From Knoellia sp. Soil729 (GTDB taxonomy: Bacteria; Actinomycetota; Actinomycetes; Actinomycetales; Dermatophilaceae): 64,000 nt of DNA. Position numbers and translations under genes: made by a program. This document shows positions 8,191-18,103 of the stretch, piece after piece (within the stretch, counting starts at the first letter, position 1; each line of letters begins with the position of its first letter). The notes beneath the pieces were generated by a model, which saw only the letters and a program-made list of their open reading frames with translations, was not told where the DNA came from and searched no databases. The stretch covers positions 91,550-155,549 of the forward strand of contig NZ_LMSA01000002.1 in NCBI RefSeq assembly GCF_001427985.1, read 5' to 3'.

Positions 8191-10569
8191 TCAGATCGCA
8201 CCGTCACAGGTGTCAATGATCGCCGCCACGACCTGGGCGACCTTGGCCGGTTCGAGCGGCCGGCCCGAGAAGTCCGAGACGTAGAACGTGTCGAGCGTCT
8301 GGCCGGCATAGGTCGCAATGTGCGCGGAGCGCACCGAGACCCCGGCCTTGGCGAAGGCCATGCCGAGCTCGTGGAGGAGCCCGGGGCGGTCGTCTGCGCG
8401 CACCTCGAGGACCGTGGCGTGGGTGCTCGCACCCGGCACGACCAGCGCCCGGGGCTGGCCCGGCGTACCGATCGTGGAGCTGCCGCTGGGCCGCGTGGCG
8501 AACTGCCGTCGGCGGTCGAGGAGGCTGAGCGGCCCGCGGTCGCCGGTGGCGAGACGCATCAGGCCACGCACGATCCGTTCCTGCTCGGGCCCTGCGTCGC
8601 TGGGGCTCTCGACGTGCCACTCGTTGACCGCCATCCCGTCGTGCGTCCTCAGTACCGCCGTGCGCACGACCAGTCCCTCGGCGGCGAGCAGCCCCGCGGT
8701 GTCGGCGAAAAGCCCGAGGCGGTCGCGGTCCGCGATGTCGACGCGGTAGGAGCCTCCGTGGGACACGACCCGCACGTGGGGTTCGCCGGAGACCAGCGTC
8801 CTCACGACGTCGTCGGGGACGACGGCAGGTGCGGCCTCGCCCTCGGCCGGTGCAGGTGGGCGGAGCCGGGCGCGGACAGCGGCGGCGAGCTGACCCAGCA
8901 GGGCGGCCCGCCAGTCTGTCCACGCCGTGGGTCCGGCGGCGACGGCGTCCGCCTCGGTCAGGGCGAGCAAGAGCTCGAAGCGGTCGCTGTCACCGTCGAC
9001 CGCTGCCAGGGCGGCCTCGATCGTGCGGGGGTCCGCGTGGTCGCGCCGGGTCGCGAGCTCGATGAGCGTCAGGTGCTCCCGCACGAGCGAGGTGACGACG
9101 GCGACGTCGTCCTCGTCGTGACCGAGTCGCCGCATGACCGTCTGGGCGATGGGTGCGCCGGTGACCGAGTGGTCGTGGGAGCCGGGGAGCTTGCCGATGT
9201 CGTGGAGGAGGGCAGCGAGCAGCAGGAGGTCCGCCCGTCCCACACCGCGCACCAGCCCGGTCGCGTGGACGACGGTCTCGATGAGGTGGCGGTCGACCGT
9301 GTGCCGGTGCACGGCGTTGCGCTGGGGTCGCGAGCGCACCGAGGCCCACTGCGGCAGCCAGCGCTCGATGATGCCCTGCTGGTCCAGGCCCTCCCAGACG
9401 GTGACCAGACCCGGACCCGACGCGAGCAGGTCGCCGAACAGGCCGCGGGCGAGCGGTGACCAGGGGGTGGGCAGGTCGGGACACCTCGTCGCGAGGTTCT
9501 CGAGCGTGGTCGGAGCGATGGGCAGGTTCGCACGGGCCGCGGCCACGGCTGCCCGCAGTGGCAGGTGCGGGTCGGAGTCGAGGAGCCGCCCGGAGCCGAG
9601 CACGACCTCGCCGTCGCTCTCGAAGAGGCCGTGGCCGAGTGGCGCCATCTGCGGGCGACGCGGACCGACGCGCAGGACCCGCGCTCGCTGCGACTGCCCC
9701 GCCCTGCGCAGGGTCCCGTCGAGTGCATAGGCGATCGAGCGGCCTGCGTCCGAGGTGTCTGCGAGCAGGTCGTCGGGGTCGTCGTAGCCCAGCAGCGCCG
9801 CGACGGCGTCGTGGTCCTCGCGCCCGAGACGGTCGCGTCCGCGGCCGGTGACGACGTGGACCGCGTCGCGCACGTCGAGCAGGAGCCCGTATGCCGTGTC
9901 GACCTCACCTCGGGGCCGGTCGGCCAGCCAGGCCTCGGCCAGGGCGCTGAGGACCCTCATGTCGCGCAGGCCACCGCGGGCCTCCTTGAGGTCGGGTTCG
10001 ATCGACTGGGCCAGGTCGCCGTGCCTGCGGTGGCGCACGGCCATGGCCTCGGCCAGCTGGGGCAGCCGCTTGCGCGCGTTGGCGCGCCAGTCGTGGCTCA
10101 CGGTGGCCCGGGCCGCCGTGACGACCTCGGCGTCTCCGGCGACGGGTGAGATGTCGAGCAGCCCGACGGCTGCGGTGAGGTCCTCGGCGGCGACGCGGCG
10201 GCACTGGCTCACCGTCCTCACGCTGTGGTCGAGGCGGATCCCGGCGTCCCAGATCGGGTACCAGATCCGGTCGGCGAGACGGGTGACCTCGTCACCGGAC
10301 AGGGTCCGGCCATAGTGCAGGAGGACGAGGTCGTAGTCCGACAGCGGCCCGGCGTCGCCGCGGCCGACGCTCCCGACGGCCGCGAGGGCAACGCCGTCGA
10401 CCGGGCGGCCATGCGTGGCCTCGCGCCACAGCCCACCCAGCCACTGGGTGTTGAAGTCCGCGAGCCGCTGGCGGCGCTCCTGCCCGGAGCCGGGGTGCTC
10501 GAAGGCCCGCGTGCCGGCCAGGTCCAGCCGCCGTGCCGCAACGTCCACGACCTCGGCGCCGTCACTCAT
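8191..10569 (-). CDS. glnD: Bifunctional PII uridylyl/adenylyl-transferase and removing enzyme GlnD
   Basis: 792 residues. The nucleotidyltransferase motif GSVGRGDAGPLSDYD is at 66-80. An HD phosphohydrolase domain follows (LLAALLHDIGKLPGSHDH), and two ACT domains fill the last 200 residues, ending in APTHATVLEVRADDRPGLLHEL-like sequence. GlnD senses glutamine through the ACT domains and modifies or demodifies the PII protein at Tyr51; in actinobacteria the modification is adenylylation. It is downstream of amtB-glnB in the same direction, separated from glnB by a strong hairpin, so it may be expressed at a lower level than they are. Confidence 0.95.
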   Translation of the reverse strand: MSDGAEVVDVAARRLDLAGTRAFEHPGSGQERRQRLADFNTQWLGGLWREATHGRPVDGVALAAVGSVGRGDAGPLSDYDLVLLHYGRTLSGDEVTRLADRIWYPIWDAGIRLDHSVRTVSQCRRVAAEDLTAAVGLLDISPVAGDAEVVTAARATVSHDWRANARKRLPQLAEAMAVRHRRHGDLAQSIEPDLKEARGGLRDMRVLSALAEAWLADRPRGEVDTAYGLLLDVRDAVHVVTGRGRDRLGREDHDAVAALLGYDDPDDLLADTSDAGRSIAYALDGTLRRAGQSQRARVLRVGPRRPQMAPLGHGLFESDGEVVLGSGRLLDSDPHLPLRAAVAAARANLPIAPTTLENLATRCPDLPTPWSPLARGLFGDLLASGPGLVTVWEGLDQQGIIERWLPQWASVRSRPQRNAVHRHTVDRHLIETVVHATGLVRGVGRADLLLLAALLHDIGKLPGSHDHSVTGAPIAQTVMRRLGHDEDDVAVVTSLVREHLTLIELATRRDHADPRTIEAALAAVDGDSDRFELLLALTEADAVAAGPTAWTDWRAALLGQLAAAVRARLRPPAPAEGEAAPAVVPDDVVRTLVSGEPHVRVVSHGGSYRVDIADRDRLGLFADTAGLLAAEGLVVRTAVLRTHDGMAVNEWHVESPSDAGPEQERIVRGLMRLATGDRGPLSLLDRRRQFATRPSGSSTIGTPGQPRALVVPGASTHATVLEVRADDRPGLLHELGMAFAKAGVSVRSAHIATYAGQTLDTFYVSDFSGRPLEPAKVAQVVAAIIDTCDGAI

Positions 10570-10597
10570 GTGCCATCACTCCCCTCTCTCGCAACCT

Positions 10598-10647
10598 GCC
10601 TTGTGTGCCCCAGCGCGAGCCATAGCTCGCGCTGGGGCACACAAGGC
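10598..10647. terminator. Perfect 23-bp hairpin between glnB and glnD
   Basis: The arms at 10598-10620 and 10625-10647 are exact reverse complements, with a CATA loop. It lies in the short gap between the end of glnB and the start of glnD. No T tract follows, so it could be a partial or factor-dependent terminator or a 3'-end mRNA stabiliser that lowers glnD relative to amtB-glnB. Confidence 0.7.
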
Positions 10648-10653
10648 GAGTGA

Positions 10654-12425
<1,772 letters not shown>

Positions 12426-12449
12426 GCGCAAGGAGTCTGCGATCGGGGC

Positions 12450-12518
12450 GTTTCACCTCGCGGCACCTCGTGTTACGCCGACGTTGCGCCTTCGCTCCCC
12501 AGGTAAGAAGTGTGTTTC
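12450..12518 (-). promoter_or_regulatory. Candidate GlnR-binding half-sites upstream of amtB
   Basis: On the minus strand there are GAAAC (12518-12514) and CTTAC (12507-12503) 11 bases apart, then GCAAC (12487-12483), GTAAC (12476-12472) and GAAAC (12454-12450) at steps of 11 and 22. The actinobacterial nitrogen regulator GlnR binds gTnAc-n6-GaAAc arrays with exactly this 11-base period. amtB-glnB-glnD is a classic GlnR target, so the match is biologically sensible, but not every unit fits perfectly. Confidence 0.55.
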
Positions 12519-12566
12519 GCCCTCACAACACCTCTTTCGGCCGCGCGTCGGTGCGAGACTGGCGCC

Positions 12567-12959
12567 ATGGCTCGACCAGTACTCGTCTACGACGGTGGTT
12601 GCGGCGTGTGCACGAGGCTGGCCACAGTGGTGACCACCCGGCTGCGCAGCAGGCCCGAGGACTACGACGTCACCGCCTACCAGGATGCCGACCTCGCGGC
12701 GCTGGGCCTCACCGCGCAGGAGTGCGACGCGGCCCTGCAGTGGGTCTCCGCGGACGGGCGGGTGAGCTCGGGCGAGGACGCCGTCGCCCAGGCCCTTCGG
12801 GCGTCACGTATGCCGGCCCGCCCCCTGGGTGCCCTGGTCCAGGTCCCCGTTGTGCACGCCATCGCCGGCCTCGCCTACCGCTGGGTGGCGAACCACCGGC
12901 ACCTCCTCCCGGGCGGCACCCCGGCCTGCTCCTTGCCGGCGGGGCAACGTCCCTCCTGA
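12567..12959 (+). CDS. DCC-family (DUF393) thiol-disulfide oxidoreductase-like protein
   Basis: 130 residues beginning MARPVLVYDGGCGVCTRL. The DxxCxxC-type motif DGGCGVC at 9-15 is diagnostic of the DCC/DUF393 family, a thioredoxin-like group with a presumed redox-active Cys pair. No signal peptide is visible, so it is probably cytoplasmic. The sequence GAGACT at 12555-12560, six bases before the ATG, resembles an actinobacterial -10 box, so the transcript may be leaderless. It converges on the MDMPI gene. Biochemical function is unknown for most members. Confidence 0.75.
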   Translation: MARPVLVYDGGCGVCTRLATVVTTRLRSRPEDYDVTAYQDADLAALGLTAQECDAALQWVSADGRVSSGEDAVAQALRASRMPARPLGALVQVPVVHAIAGLAYRWVANHRHLLPGGTPACSLPAGQRPS

Positions 12960-12986
12960 ACGGATCCAGCTCCGCTCGGACACGTC

Positions 12987-13685
12987 TCAGAAGGCCGAGA
13001 TGTCCCCGCTCGAGCGCTGAGGGCGGCTCAGCGCCCGCATGAGCGCGACCTGGCCGTGGCGTTGCAGCGAGACACCGGTGAGCAGCCGGAGGACCGACGC
13101 GACCACGACCGGCTCGTGCTCGTGCGTCTCGAGCCCCACGCTGGCAGCGAGGTCGTCCCCGTGCACGACCATCTCCATCATCCGGGTCGTGAGGAAGTCC
13201 GGCGTCGACAGCGACCAGCCCTGCCACGGGATGAAGACGGTGTCGGGGTCACGCCGTTCGGCCAGGAGGTGCGGCAGGGCGTCCAGGGCCGCGCTCGCCT
13301 CGCCGAGGACGGCATCCGCACCCTGACGGGCCCCGGTGTTGTCGGTCTCGAGCTGCTCGCCGTCGACCCCACCCTGGCGCGAGGCGGCCACCCAGGGCGC
13401 GCGGGCGTAGTGGTCGAGGAGGCCGATGACCGGCGCGTCGGGAGGTGCCTGCACCGCCAACAGCCGGGCCGAGTTGCGCAGCTGGCCCAGCAGGTGGTGC
13501 GTCAGCCCGCCCACGGTCATCCGGGCGCAGGCGCTCTCCCGCTCCCACGTGGACCGGACCTCCTCCCGGCGGGCGAGCCCCAAGGCGACCTCGGCGCAGG
13601 AGAGGAAGGCCCGGACGCACGCCTCGCGGCCCAACTCTGCGCCGAGCCCAGAGTCCGGCTCACTGCGGTGCCCCGCCTCGCTCAT
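12987..13685 (-). CDS. DinB/MDMPI-like (maleylpyruvate isomerase-type) protein
   Basis: 232 residues starting MSEAGHRSEPDSG. The N-terminal half contains a helical stretch with MTVGGLTHHLLGQLRNSARL and later MMEMVVHGDDLAAS. The His in THHLLG and the HGDD motif are the metal-ligand pattern of the mycothiol-dependent maleylpyruvate isomerase/DinB four-helix fold. Such proteins use mycothiol or bind metals; the substrate here is unknown. The start is one base after the ftsY stop, so it is probably read with ftsY. A longer open frame continues upstream within ftsY, but that is a shadow. Confidence 0.68.
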   Translation of the reverse strand: MSEAGHRSEPDSGLGAELGREACVRAFLSCAEVALGLARREEVRSTWERESACARMTVGGLTHHLLGQLRNSARLLAVQAPPDAPVIGLLDHYARAPWVAASRQGGVDGEQLETDNTGARQGADAVLGEASAALDALPHLLAERRDPDTVFIPWQGWSLSTPDFLTTRMMEMVVHGDDLAASVGLETHEHEPVVVASVLRLLTGVSLQRHGQVALMRALSRPQRSSGDISAF

Positions 13686-13686
13686 G

Positions 13687-14904
13687 TCAGTCGATGATGG
13701 CGTCGACGAACCCCTCGGGGTCGAAGGGCGCCAGGTCGTCGGGACCCTCGCCCAGGCCGATGAGCTTGACCGGGACGCCGAGCTTGCGCTGGACGGCGAC
13801 GACGATGCCGCCCTTGGCCGTGCCGTCGAGCTTGGTGAGGACGATGCCGGTGATGCCGACGACCTCGCTGAAGACCTCGGCCTGGCGCAGGCCGTTCTGG
13901 CCGGTCGTGGCGTCGAGCACGAGGAGCACCTCGTCGATGGGGCTCTGCTTCTCGATGACGCGCTTGACCTTGCCCAGCTCGTCCATGAGCCCGACCTTGT
14001 TGTGCAGGCGACCGGCGGTGTCGATGATGACCACGTCGGACTCGAGCTCGGCAGCACCCTTGACGGCGTCGAACGCCACGGCAGCGGGGTCGGCGCCCTC
14101 GCGATCGGACCGGATGGTGGGAACGCCCACGCGCTCCCCCCAGGTCTGGAGCTGGTCGGCAGCAGCTGCCCGGAACGTGTCAGCCGCCCCGAGGACGACA
14201 TCCTTCTCCTCGGCCACGAGCACGCGCGCGAGCTTGCCCACGGTGGTCGTCTTGCCGGTGCCGTTGACGCCGACGACGAGGATCACGGCTGGGCGCCCCT
14301 CGACACGCGAGGACGCGATGGTGCGGTCCATCGACGGGTCGACCAGCGTGATGAGCTCCTCGCGCAACCAGCCGCGCACGGTGGCCTCGTCGGCGTTGCC
14401 GTTGACCTTGACCTTGGTGCGCAGCGCGTCCACGAGCTCGGTGGTCGCCTCGACGCCCAGGTCCGCCGTGAGAAGGGTGTCCTCGACGTCCTCCCAGGCC
14501 GCTTCGTCGAGGTCGCCTCGCGAGAGCAGGGCCAGCAGGCTCTTGCCGAGCGCGGTGTTGGAGCGGGCCAGCCGGGCCCGCAGCCGCTGCAACCGGGTCC
14601 GCGGCGCCTCGGGGCGCTCGACCTCGGGGACCGCGACGGGCGGAAGCGTCTCCTCGACCGTGTCGTCGATGGTGTCCCCGGCAGGCGGGGGCAGGGTGTC
14701 GACCGACGACCCGCTGCCGGCGCGGTCGTCGACCTCGTCGCTGCCCGGCGCCGGACGAGTCGGTGCCTGCGTCGGCTGCTCGGGCGGCAGCTCCTTGGTC
14801 GCTCCACCCCGCCCTCGCAGGAGGGCCACGGCGAGCCCGCCAAGGATGACGAGCAGGCCGACGGCGACGGCGATGAATTCCCAGAGAGTGTCGATGGCGC
14901 TCAC
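13687..14904 (-). CDS. ftsY: Signal recognition particle receptor FtsY
   Basis: About 405 residues. A membrane segment comes first (WEFIAVAVGLLVILGGLAVALL), then an acidic Pro-rich linker, then the SRP GTPase NG domain with GVNGTGKTTTVGKLA, DTFRAAA, DTAGRL and TKLDGTAKGG. FtsY receives the Ffh-ribosome complex at the membrane; the N-terminal TM anchor is typical of actinobacterial FtsY. GTG 14904 is preferred because AAGGA lies about eight bases upstream; ATG 14913 is the alternative. It lies downstream of smc in the same direction, as in relatives, although an M13 peptidase and lepB intervene. Confidence 0.95.
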   Translation of the reverse strand: MSAIDTLWEFIAVAVGLLVILGGLAVALLRGRGGATKELPPEQPTQAPTRPAPGSDEVDDRAGSGSSVDTLPPPAGDTIDDTVEETLPPVAVPEVERPEAPRTRLQRLRARLARSNTALGKSLLALLSRGDLDEAAWEDVEDTLLTADLGVEATTELVDALRTKVKVNGNADEATVRGWLREELITLVDPSMDRTIASSRVEGRPAVILVVGVNGTGKTTTVGKLARVLVAEEKDVVLGAADTFRAAAADQLQTWGERVGVPTIRSDREGADPAAVAFDAVKGAAELESDVVIIDTAGRLHNKVGLMDELGKVKRVIEKQSPIDEVLLVLDATTGQNGLRQAEVFSEVVGITGIVLTKLDGTAKGGIVVAVQRKLGVPVKLIGLGEGPDDLAPFDPEGFVDAIID

Positions 14905-14939
14905 GAGAACCATCCTTGCATCACCGCCGGACGCCGAGT

Positions 14940-16901
14940 TCAGAAGATCCGGATGCGGTCCTTCTCGGGCACCCACATGCCGTCACCCTGCGTGACGTCG
15001 AACGCCTCGTGGAACTCGGTGAGGTTGCGCACCGCGTTGGCCCGCAGGTCCATCGGTGCGTGCGGGTCGATCGCGAGCAGGCGCACCGCTTCGGCCTCGC
15101 GGGCCACACCGCACCACACGCGGGCCCACCCGATGAAGAAGCGCTGGTCACCGGTGAGCTCGTCGAGGACCGGCGCCTGCGTGCCTTCCGTCGAGATCCG
15201 GTATGCCGCGTGCCCGATGGTGAGCCCGCCGAGGTCACCGATGTTCTCACCGACCGTGAGCGCGCCGTTGACCTTGTGGCCGGGTGCGTCGCGCGACTCC
15301 AGCTCGTTGAACTGGGCGATGAGCCGCTGGGCACGGCCGTCGAAGTTCTCCCGGTCGGTCTGGGTCCACCAGTTGCGCAGGTTGCCCTCGCCGTCGTACT
15401 GCGAGCCCTGGTCGTCGAAACCGTGGCCCAGCTCGTGCCCGATGACGGCACCGATGCCGCCATAGTTGACGGCGTCGTCGGCGTCCACGTCGAAGAACGG
15501 CGGCTGCAGGATCGCCGCGGGGAAGACGATCTCGTTGAGGCCGGGGTTGTAGTAGGCGTTGACGGTCTGGGGAGTCATGAACCACTCGTCGCGGTCGACG
15601 GGCCCACCGAGCTTGGACAGGTTGCGGTCCACCTCGAAGGCTGAGGCGCGGGCGACGTTGCCGAGCAGTTCCTCAGCCACGACCTTGAGCGTGGAGTAGT
15701 CGCGCCACGATTCCGGGTAGCCGACCTTGGGCGTGAAGGCCTCGAGCTTGGCCAGAGCCTCGGTGCGGGTCTGGAAGCCCATCCACTCGAGGTCGGCGAA
15801 GTCACGCCGGAACGCCTCGACGAGGTTGTCGACGAGCTCGAGCATGCGCTCCTTGGCCCGGGGCGGGAAGTGCTGCTCGACGTACAGCTGGCCGACGGCC
15901 TCGCCCAGGGCGTCCTCGACGAGACCCACGCCGCGCTTCCACCGGTCGCGGATCTGCGGGACGCCGGAGAGCGTGCGGCCGTAGAAGTCGAAGTTCTCGG
16001 CGACGACGGCGTCAGCGAGGTAGGGGGCCAGGGCGTGGACGACTCGCCAGCGCAGCCAGTCCTGCCACGTCGTGACGTCGACGTCGGCGAGGGCGGCCGC
16101 CATCGAGCGCAGGTGGTCGGGCTGGCGGGCGATGACCTGGTCGAAGGCCCCGGCCGGCGCCTTCGCCGCAGCGAGGTAGGCGTCCCAGTCCACGCCCGGC
16201 GTGAGCTCGGCGAGGCCCTGACGGTCGACGAGGGTGTAGGTCTTCACGGCGTCACGGTTGGCGACGGTGTCCCAGTGGGCCGCGGCGATGCGGGTCTCGA
16301 GTGCCATGACGCGGTCGGCGGCAGCGGACGCCGCGTCACCGGCATACACGCCCGCAAGGGTGAGCATGCGCGCGAGGTGACCGGGGTAGGCCGCCCGGAT
16401 GGCCTCGTGCTGCGGGTCCCGGTAGTAGGCCTCGTCGGGCAGGCCGATGCCCGCCTGCTCGAGGTAGACGACGTAGCGGCTCGAGTCGCGGTCGTCGGTG
16501 TTGACGATCGGGTGGACGAGGCCATCGACGCCCGCGCGCAGGAACGACCCGAGCAGCCTCATGACGTCGGCCGGTGCGGCCACCTCGTCGATCGCGGTGA
16601 AGAAGGGCTCGAGGGGCGCCACGCCGAGCTCGTCGATGCGGGCCTCGTCCATGAAGGAGCTGTAGAGGTCGCCGACCTTGCGGGCGACGGTGCCGGCCTC
16701 CGGGTTGCCCTGTGCGACGGCGGTGATGATGTCGCGCACCTGCTGCTCGGCGGTCTCGCGCAGGATGTCGAACGAGCCGTAGCGCCCGCGGTCGGCCGGA
16801 ATCTCGGTGCGCGCCACCCAGCCGCCGTTGACGTGCGCGAAGAGGTCGTCCTGCGGACGGACCGTGGGGTCACCGGCGGAGTGGTCGATCCCGGAGCGCA
16901 T
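14940..16901 (-). CDS. M13-family zinc metallopeptidase (neprilysin/PepO type)
   Basis: 653 residues starting MRSGIDHSAGDP. The catalytic zinc motif HELGH lies in AVIGHELGHGFDDQGSQYD, the third ligand Glu is in GENIGDLGG, and the substrate-binding signature VNAYYNPGLNEIVFPA is present. M13 enzymes cut oligopeptides. No signal peptide or N-terminal membrane anchor is visible, so it is probably cytoplasmic, like other bacterial PepO forms. Its start overlaps the stop of the preceding small membrane protein gene by one base, indicating coupling. Confidence 0.92.
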   Translation of the reverse strand: MRSGIDHSAGDPTVRPQDDLFAHVNGGWVARTEIPADRGRYGSFDILRETAEQQVRDIITAVAQGNPEAGTVARKVGDLYSSFMDEARIDELGVAPLEPFFTAIDEVAAPADVMRLLGSFLRAGVDGLVHPIVNTDDRDSSRYVVYLEQAGIGLPDEAYYRDPQHEAIRAAYPGHLARMLTLAGVYAGDAASAAADRVMALETRIAAAHWDTVANRDAVKTYTLVDRQGLAELTPGVDWDAYLAAAKAPAGAFDQVIARQPDHLRSMAAALADVDVTTWQDWLRWRVVHALAPYLADAVVAENFDFYGRTLSGVPQIRDRWKRGVGLVEDALGEAVGQLYVEQHFPPRAKERMLELVDNLVEAFRRDFADLEWMGFQTRTEALAKLEAFTPKVGYPESWRDYSTLKVVAEELLGNVARASAFEVDRNLSKLGGPVDRDEWFMTPQTVNAYYNPGLNEIVFPAAILQPPFFDVDADDAVNYGGIGAVIGHELGHGFDDQGSQYDGEGNLRNWWTQTDRENFDGRAQRLIAQFNELESRDAPGHKVNGALTVGENIGDLGGLTIGHAAYRISTEGTQAPVLDELTGDQRFFIGWARVWCGVAREAEAVRLLAIDPHAPMDLRANAVRNLTEFHEAFDVTQGDGMWVPEKDRIRIF

Positions 16902-17215
16902 CAGGAGCGCGCCGGGTCGACGGGAGCGGCCGGTGCGACCGAGGCAGCTTGGGCGGCCGCGCTCGCGGGTGCTGCGGTGCTGCTCACGCCCCCGGCCGGG
17001 GCGTGGGCCACGCCGTCCTCGGACGACTCGTCGCCCTCCGGGCGCTCGAGACGCTGACGGGACGACTGCTGGCGGTCCTTGAGGGCACTCACGACCTCCT
17101 CGCCCTTGGGCGTGAGCAGGTCCCGGCCATCGCGTCGGGCGGGCACGGCGACCATCGCCACGACGGCCAGGGCGAGTGCGACGCAGATGAGCATGCCGAT
17201 GATGAGCGCAACCAT
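16901..17215 (-). CDS. Small single-pass membrane protein, unknown function
   Basis: 104 residues. An N-terminal membrane helix (MVALIIGMLICVALALAVVAMVAVPARR) is followed by a charged stretch (GRDLLTPKGEEVVSALKDRQQ) and an Ala/Pro-rich disordered tail. I do not recognise the family; single-TM proteins of this design are common beside actinobacterial peptidase genes. Its stop overlaps the M13 start (TGATG), so it is the first gene of a two-gene unit and may help localise or fold the peptidase, which is speculation. Confidence 0.65.
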   Translation of the reverse strand: MVALIIGMLICVALALAVVAMVAVPARRDGRDLLTPKGEEVVSALKDRQQSSRQRLERPEGDESSEDGVAHAPAGGVSSTAAPASAAAQAASVAPAAPVDPARS

Positions 17216-17298
17216 GTTCCAAGAATCTCCCAGTCGGGGCCGCGCGTGCAAAACGACACCCCGTGCGAGAAGGCGCCCCCCGGCCACCGGGCGCCGCG

Positions 17299-17311
17299 TA
17301 GGCTCGGCCGG
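17299..17311 (+). promoter_or_regulatory. Leaderless-type -10 box for lepB
   Basis: TAGGCT at 17299-17304 followed by seven bases and then GTG 17312, the spacing expected if transcription starts at the initiation codon. No good -35 box is visible. Confidence 0.5.
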
Positions 17312-18103
17312 GTGACGGCGACAACCTCGGCAACGCCCCCTCCTCGGGGCCGCCGGAGGCTCCCGGTGGGGGTCGAGATCCTGTTCGCCGTGCTCGTGGT
17401 CGCGCTGATCCAGGCGTTCGTGGTCAAGCCGTTCGGCGTGCCGTCGCAGTCCATGGAGCAGACCCTGCGCATCGGCGATCGGATCATCGTCAACCGGACG
17501 AACCCCCAGGTGCACCGCGGCGACGTCGTCGTGTTCTCCCACGGGGAGTCCTGGCAGGAGTCGCAGCTTCCGGAGGCCGGCAACCCGTTGCTCAAGGCGG
17601 TCCGCACGTTCGGCGACCTCACCGGGATCGGGCCGTCCAACAAGGCCTACACGGTCAAGCGGGTCATCGGCCTGCCGGGCGACCGCGTGCAGTGCTGCGA
17701 CGACCAGGGCCGGGTGACCGTCGAGGACGAGCCTCTCGCGGAGCCCTACGTCTTCGAGGACCTCACGTTCCGTGCCCCCGACCTGACCTGCGACACGACC
17801 CCACGGTCCTCACGGTGCTTCCCCGAGATCCGTGTTCCCACCGACCGGCTCCTCGTGCTGGGTGACCACCGTTCGCAGTCGGCGGACTCCGTCGTCAACT
17901 GCCGCGGCGGGACCCAGGCCGAGGGATGCGCTCGCTTCGTGCCGGTGAACCGGGTGGTTGGTCCCGTCGTCTTCCGCATCTGGCCGCTGGACACCTTCGG
18001 CCGCGTCAACCACCACGGAAGCAGTCAGGCGGTGGCGGCGACGTCGCGGATGCGCTGGGACACCACGGTCGTGATGCCGTCCCCACGCATGCTCACCCCA
18101 TAG
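17312..18103 (+). CDS. lepB: Signal peptidase I
   Basis: 263 residues. A single N-terminal membrane helix (ILFAVLVVALIQAFVV, about 23-38) precedes the catalytic motif SQSMEQTL with nucleophile Ser47. The general-base Lys is in YTVKRVIGLPGDRV (Lys116), and the late box LVLGDHRSQSADS is present. It cleaves signal peptides on the outer face of the plasma membrane. The GTG start fits a leaderless promoter. The last 79 bases overlap the end of the convergent smc gene, an unusually long coding overlap. Two Cys in the loop QCCDD and two more in TCDT and SRCF may form disulfides outside. Confidence 0.9.
   Translation: MTATTSATPPPRGRRRLPVGVEILFAVLVVALIQAFVVKPFGVPSQSMEQTLRIGDRIIVNRTNPQVHRGDVVVFSHGESWQESQLPEAGNPLLKAVRTFGDLTGIGPSNKAYTVKRVIGLPGDRVQCCDDQGRVTVEDEPLAEPYVFEDLTFRAPDLTCDTTPRSSRCFPEIRVPTDRLLVLGDHRSQSADSVVNCRGGTQAEGCARFVPVNRVVGPVVFRIWPLDTFGRVNHHGSSQAVAATSRMRWDTTVVMPSPRMLTP

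Noticed and set aside
12987-14201. Long minus-strand frame of 404 codons covering ftsY and the MDMPI gene
   Set aside because: Its upstream part is a low-complexity Ser/Arg shadow of ftsY; only the portion from ATG 13685 looks like a protein.
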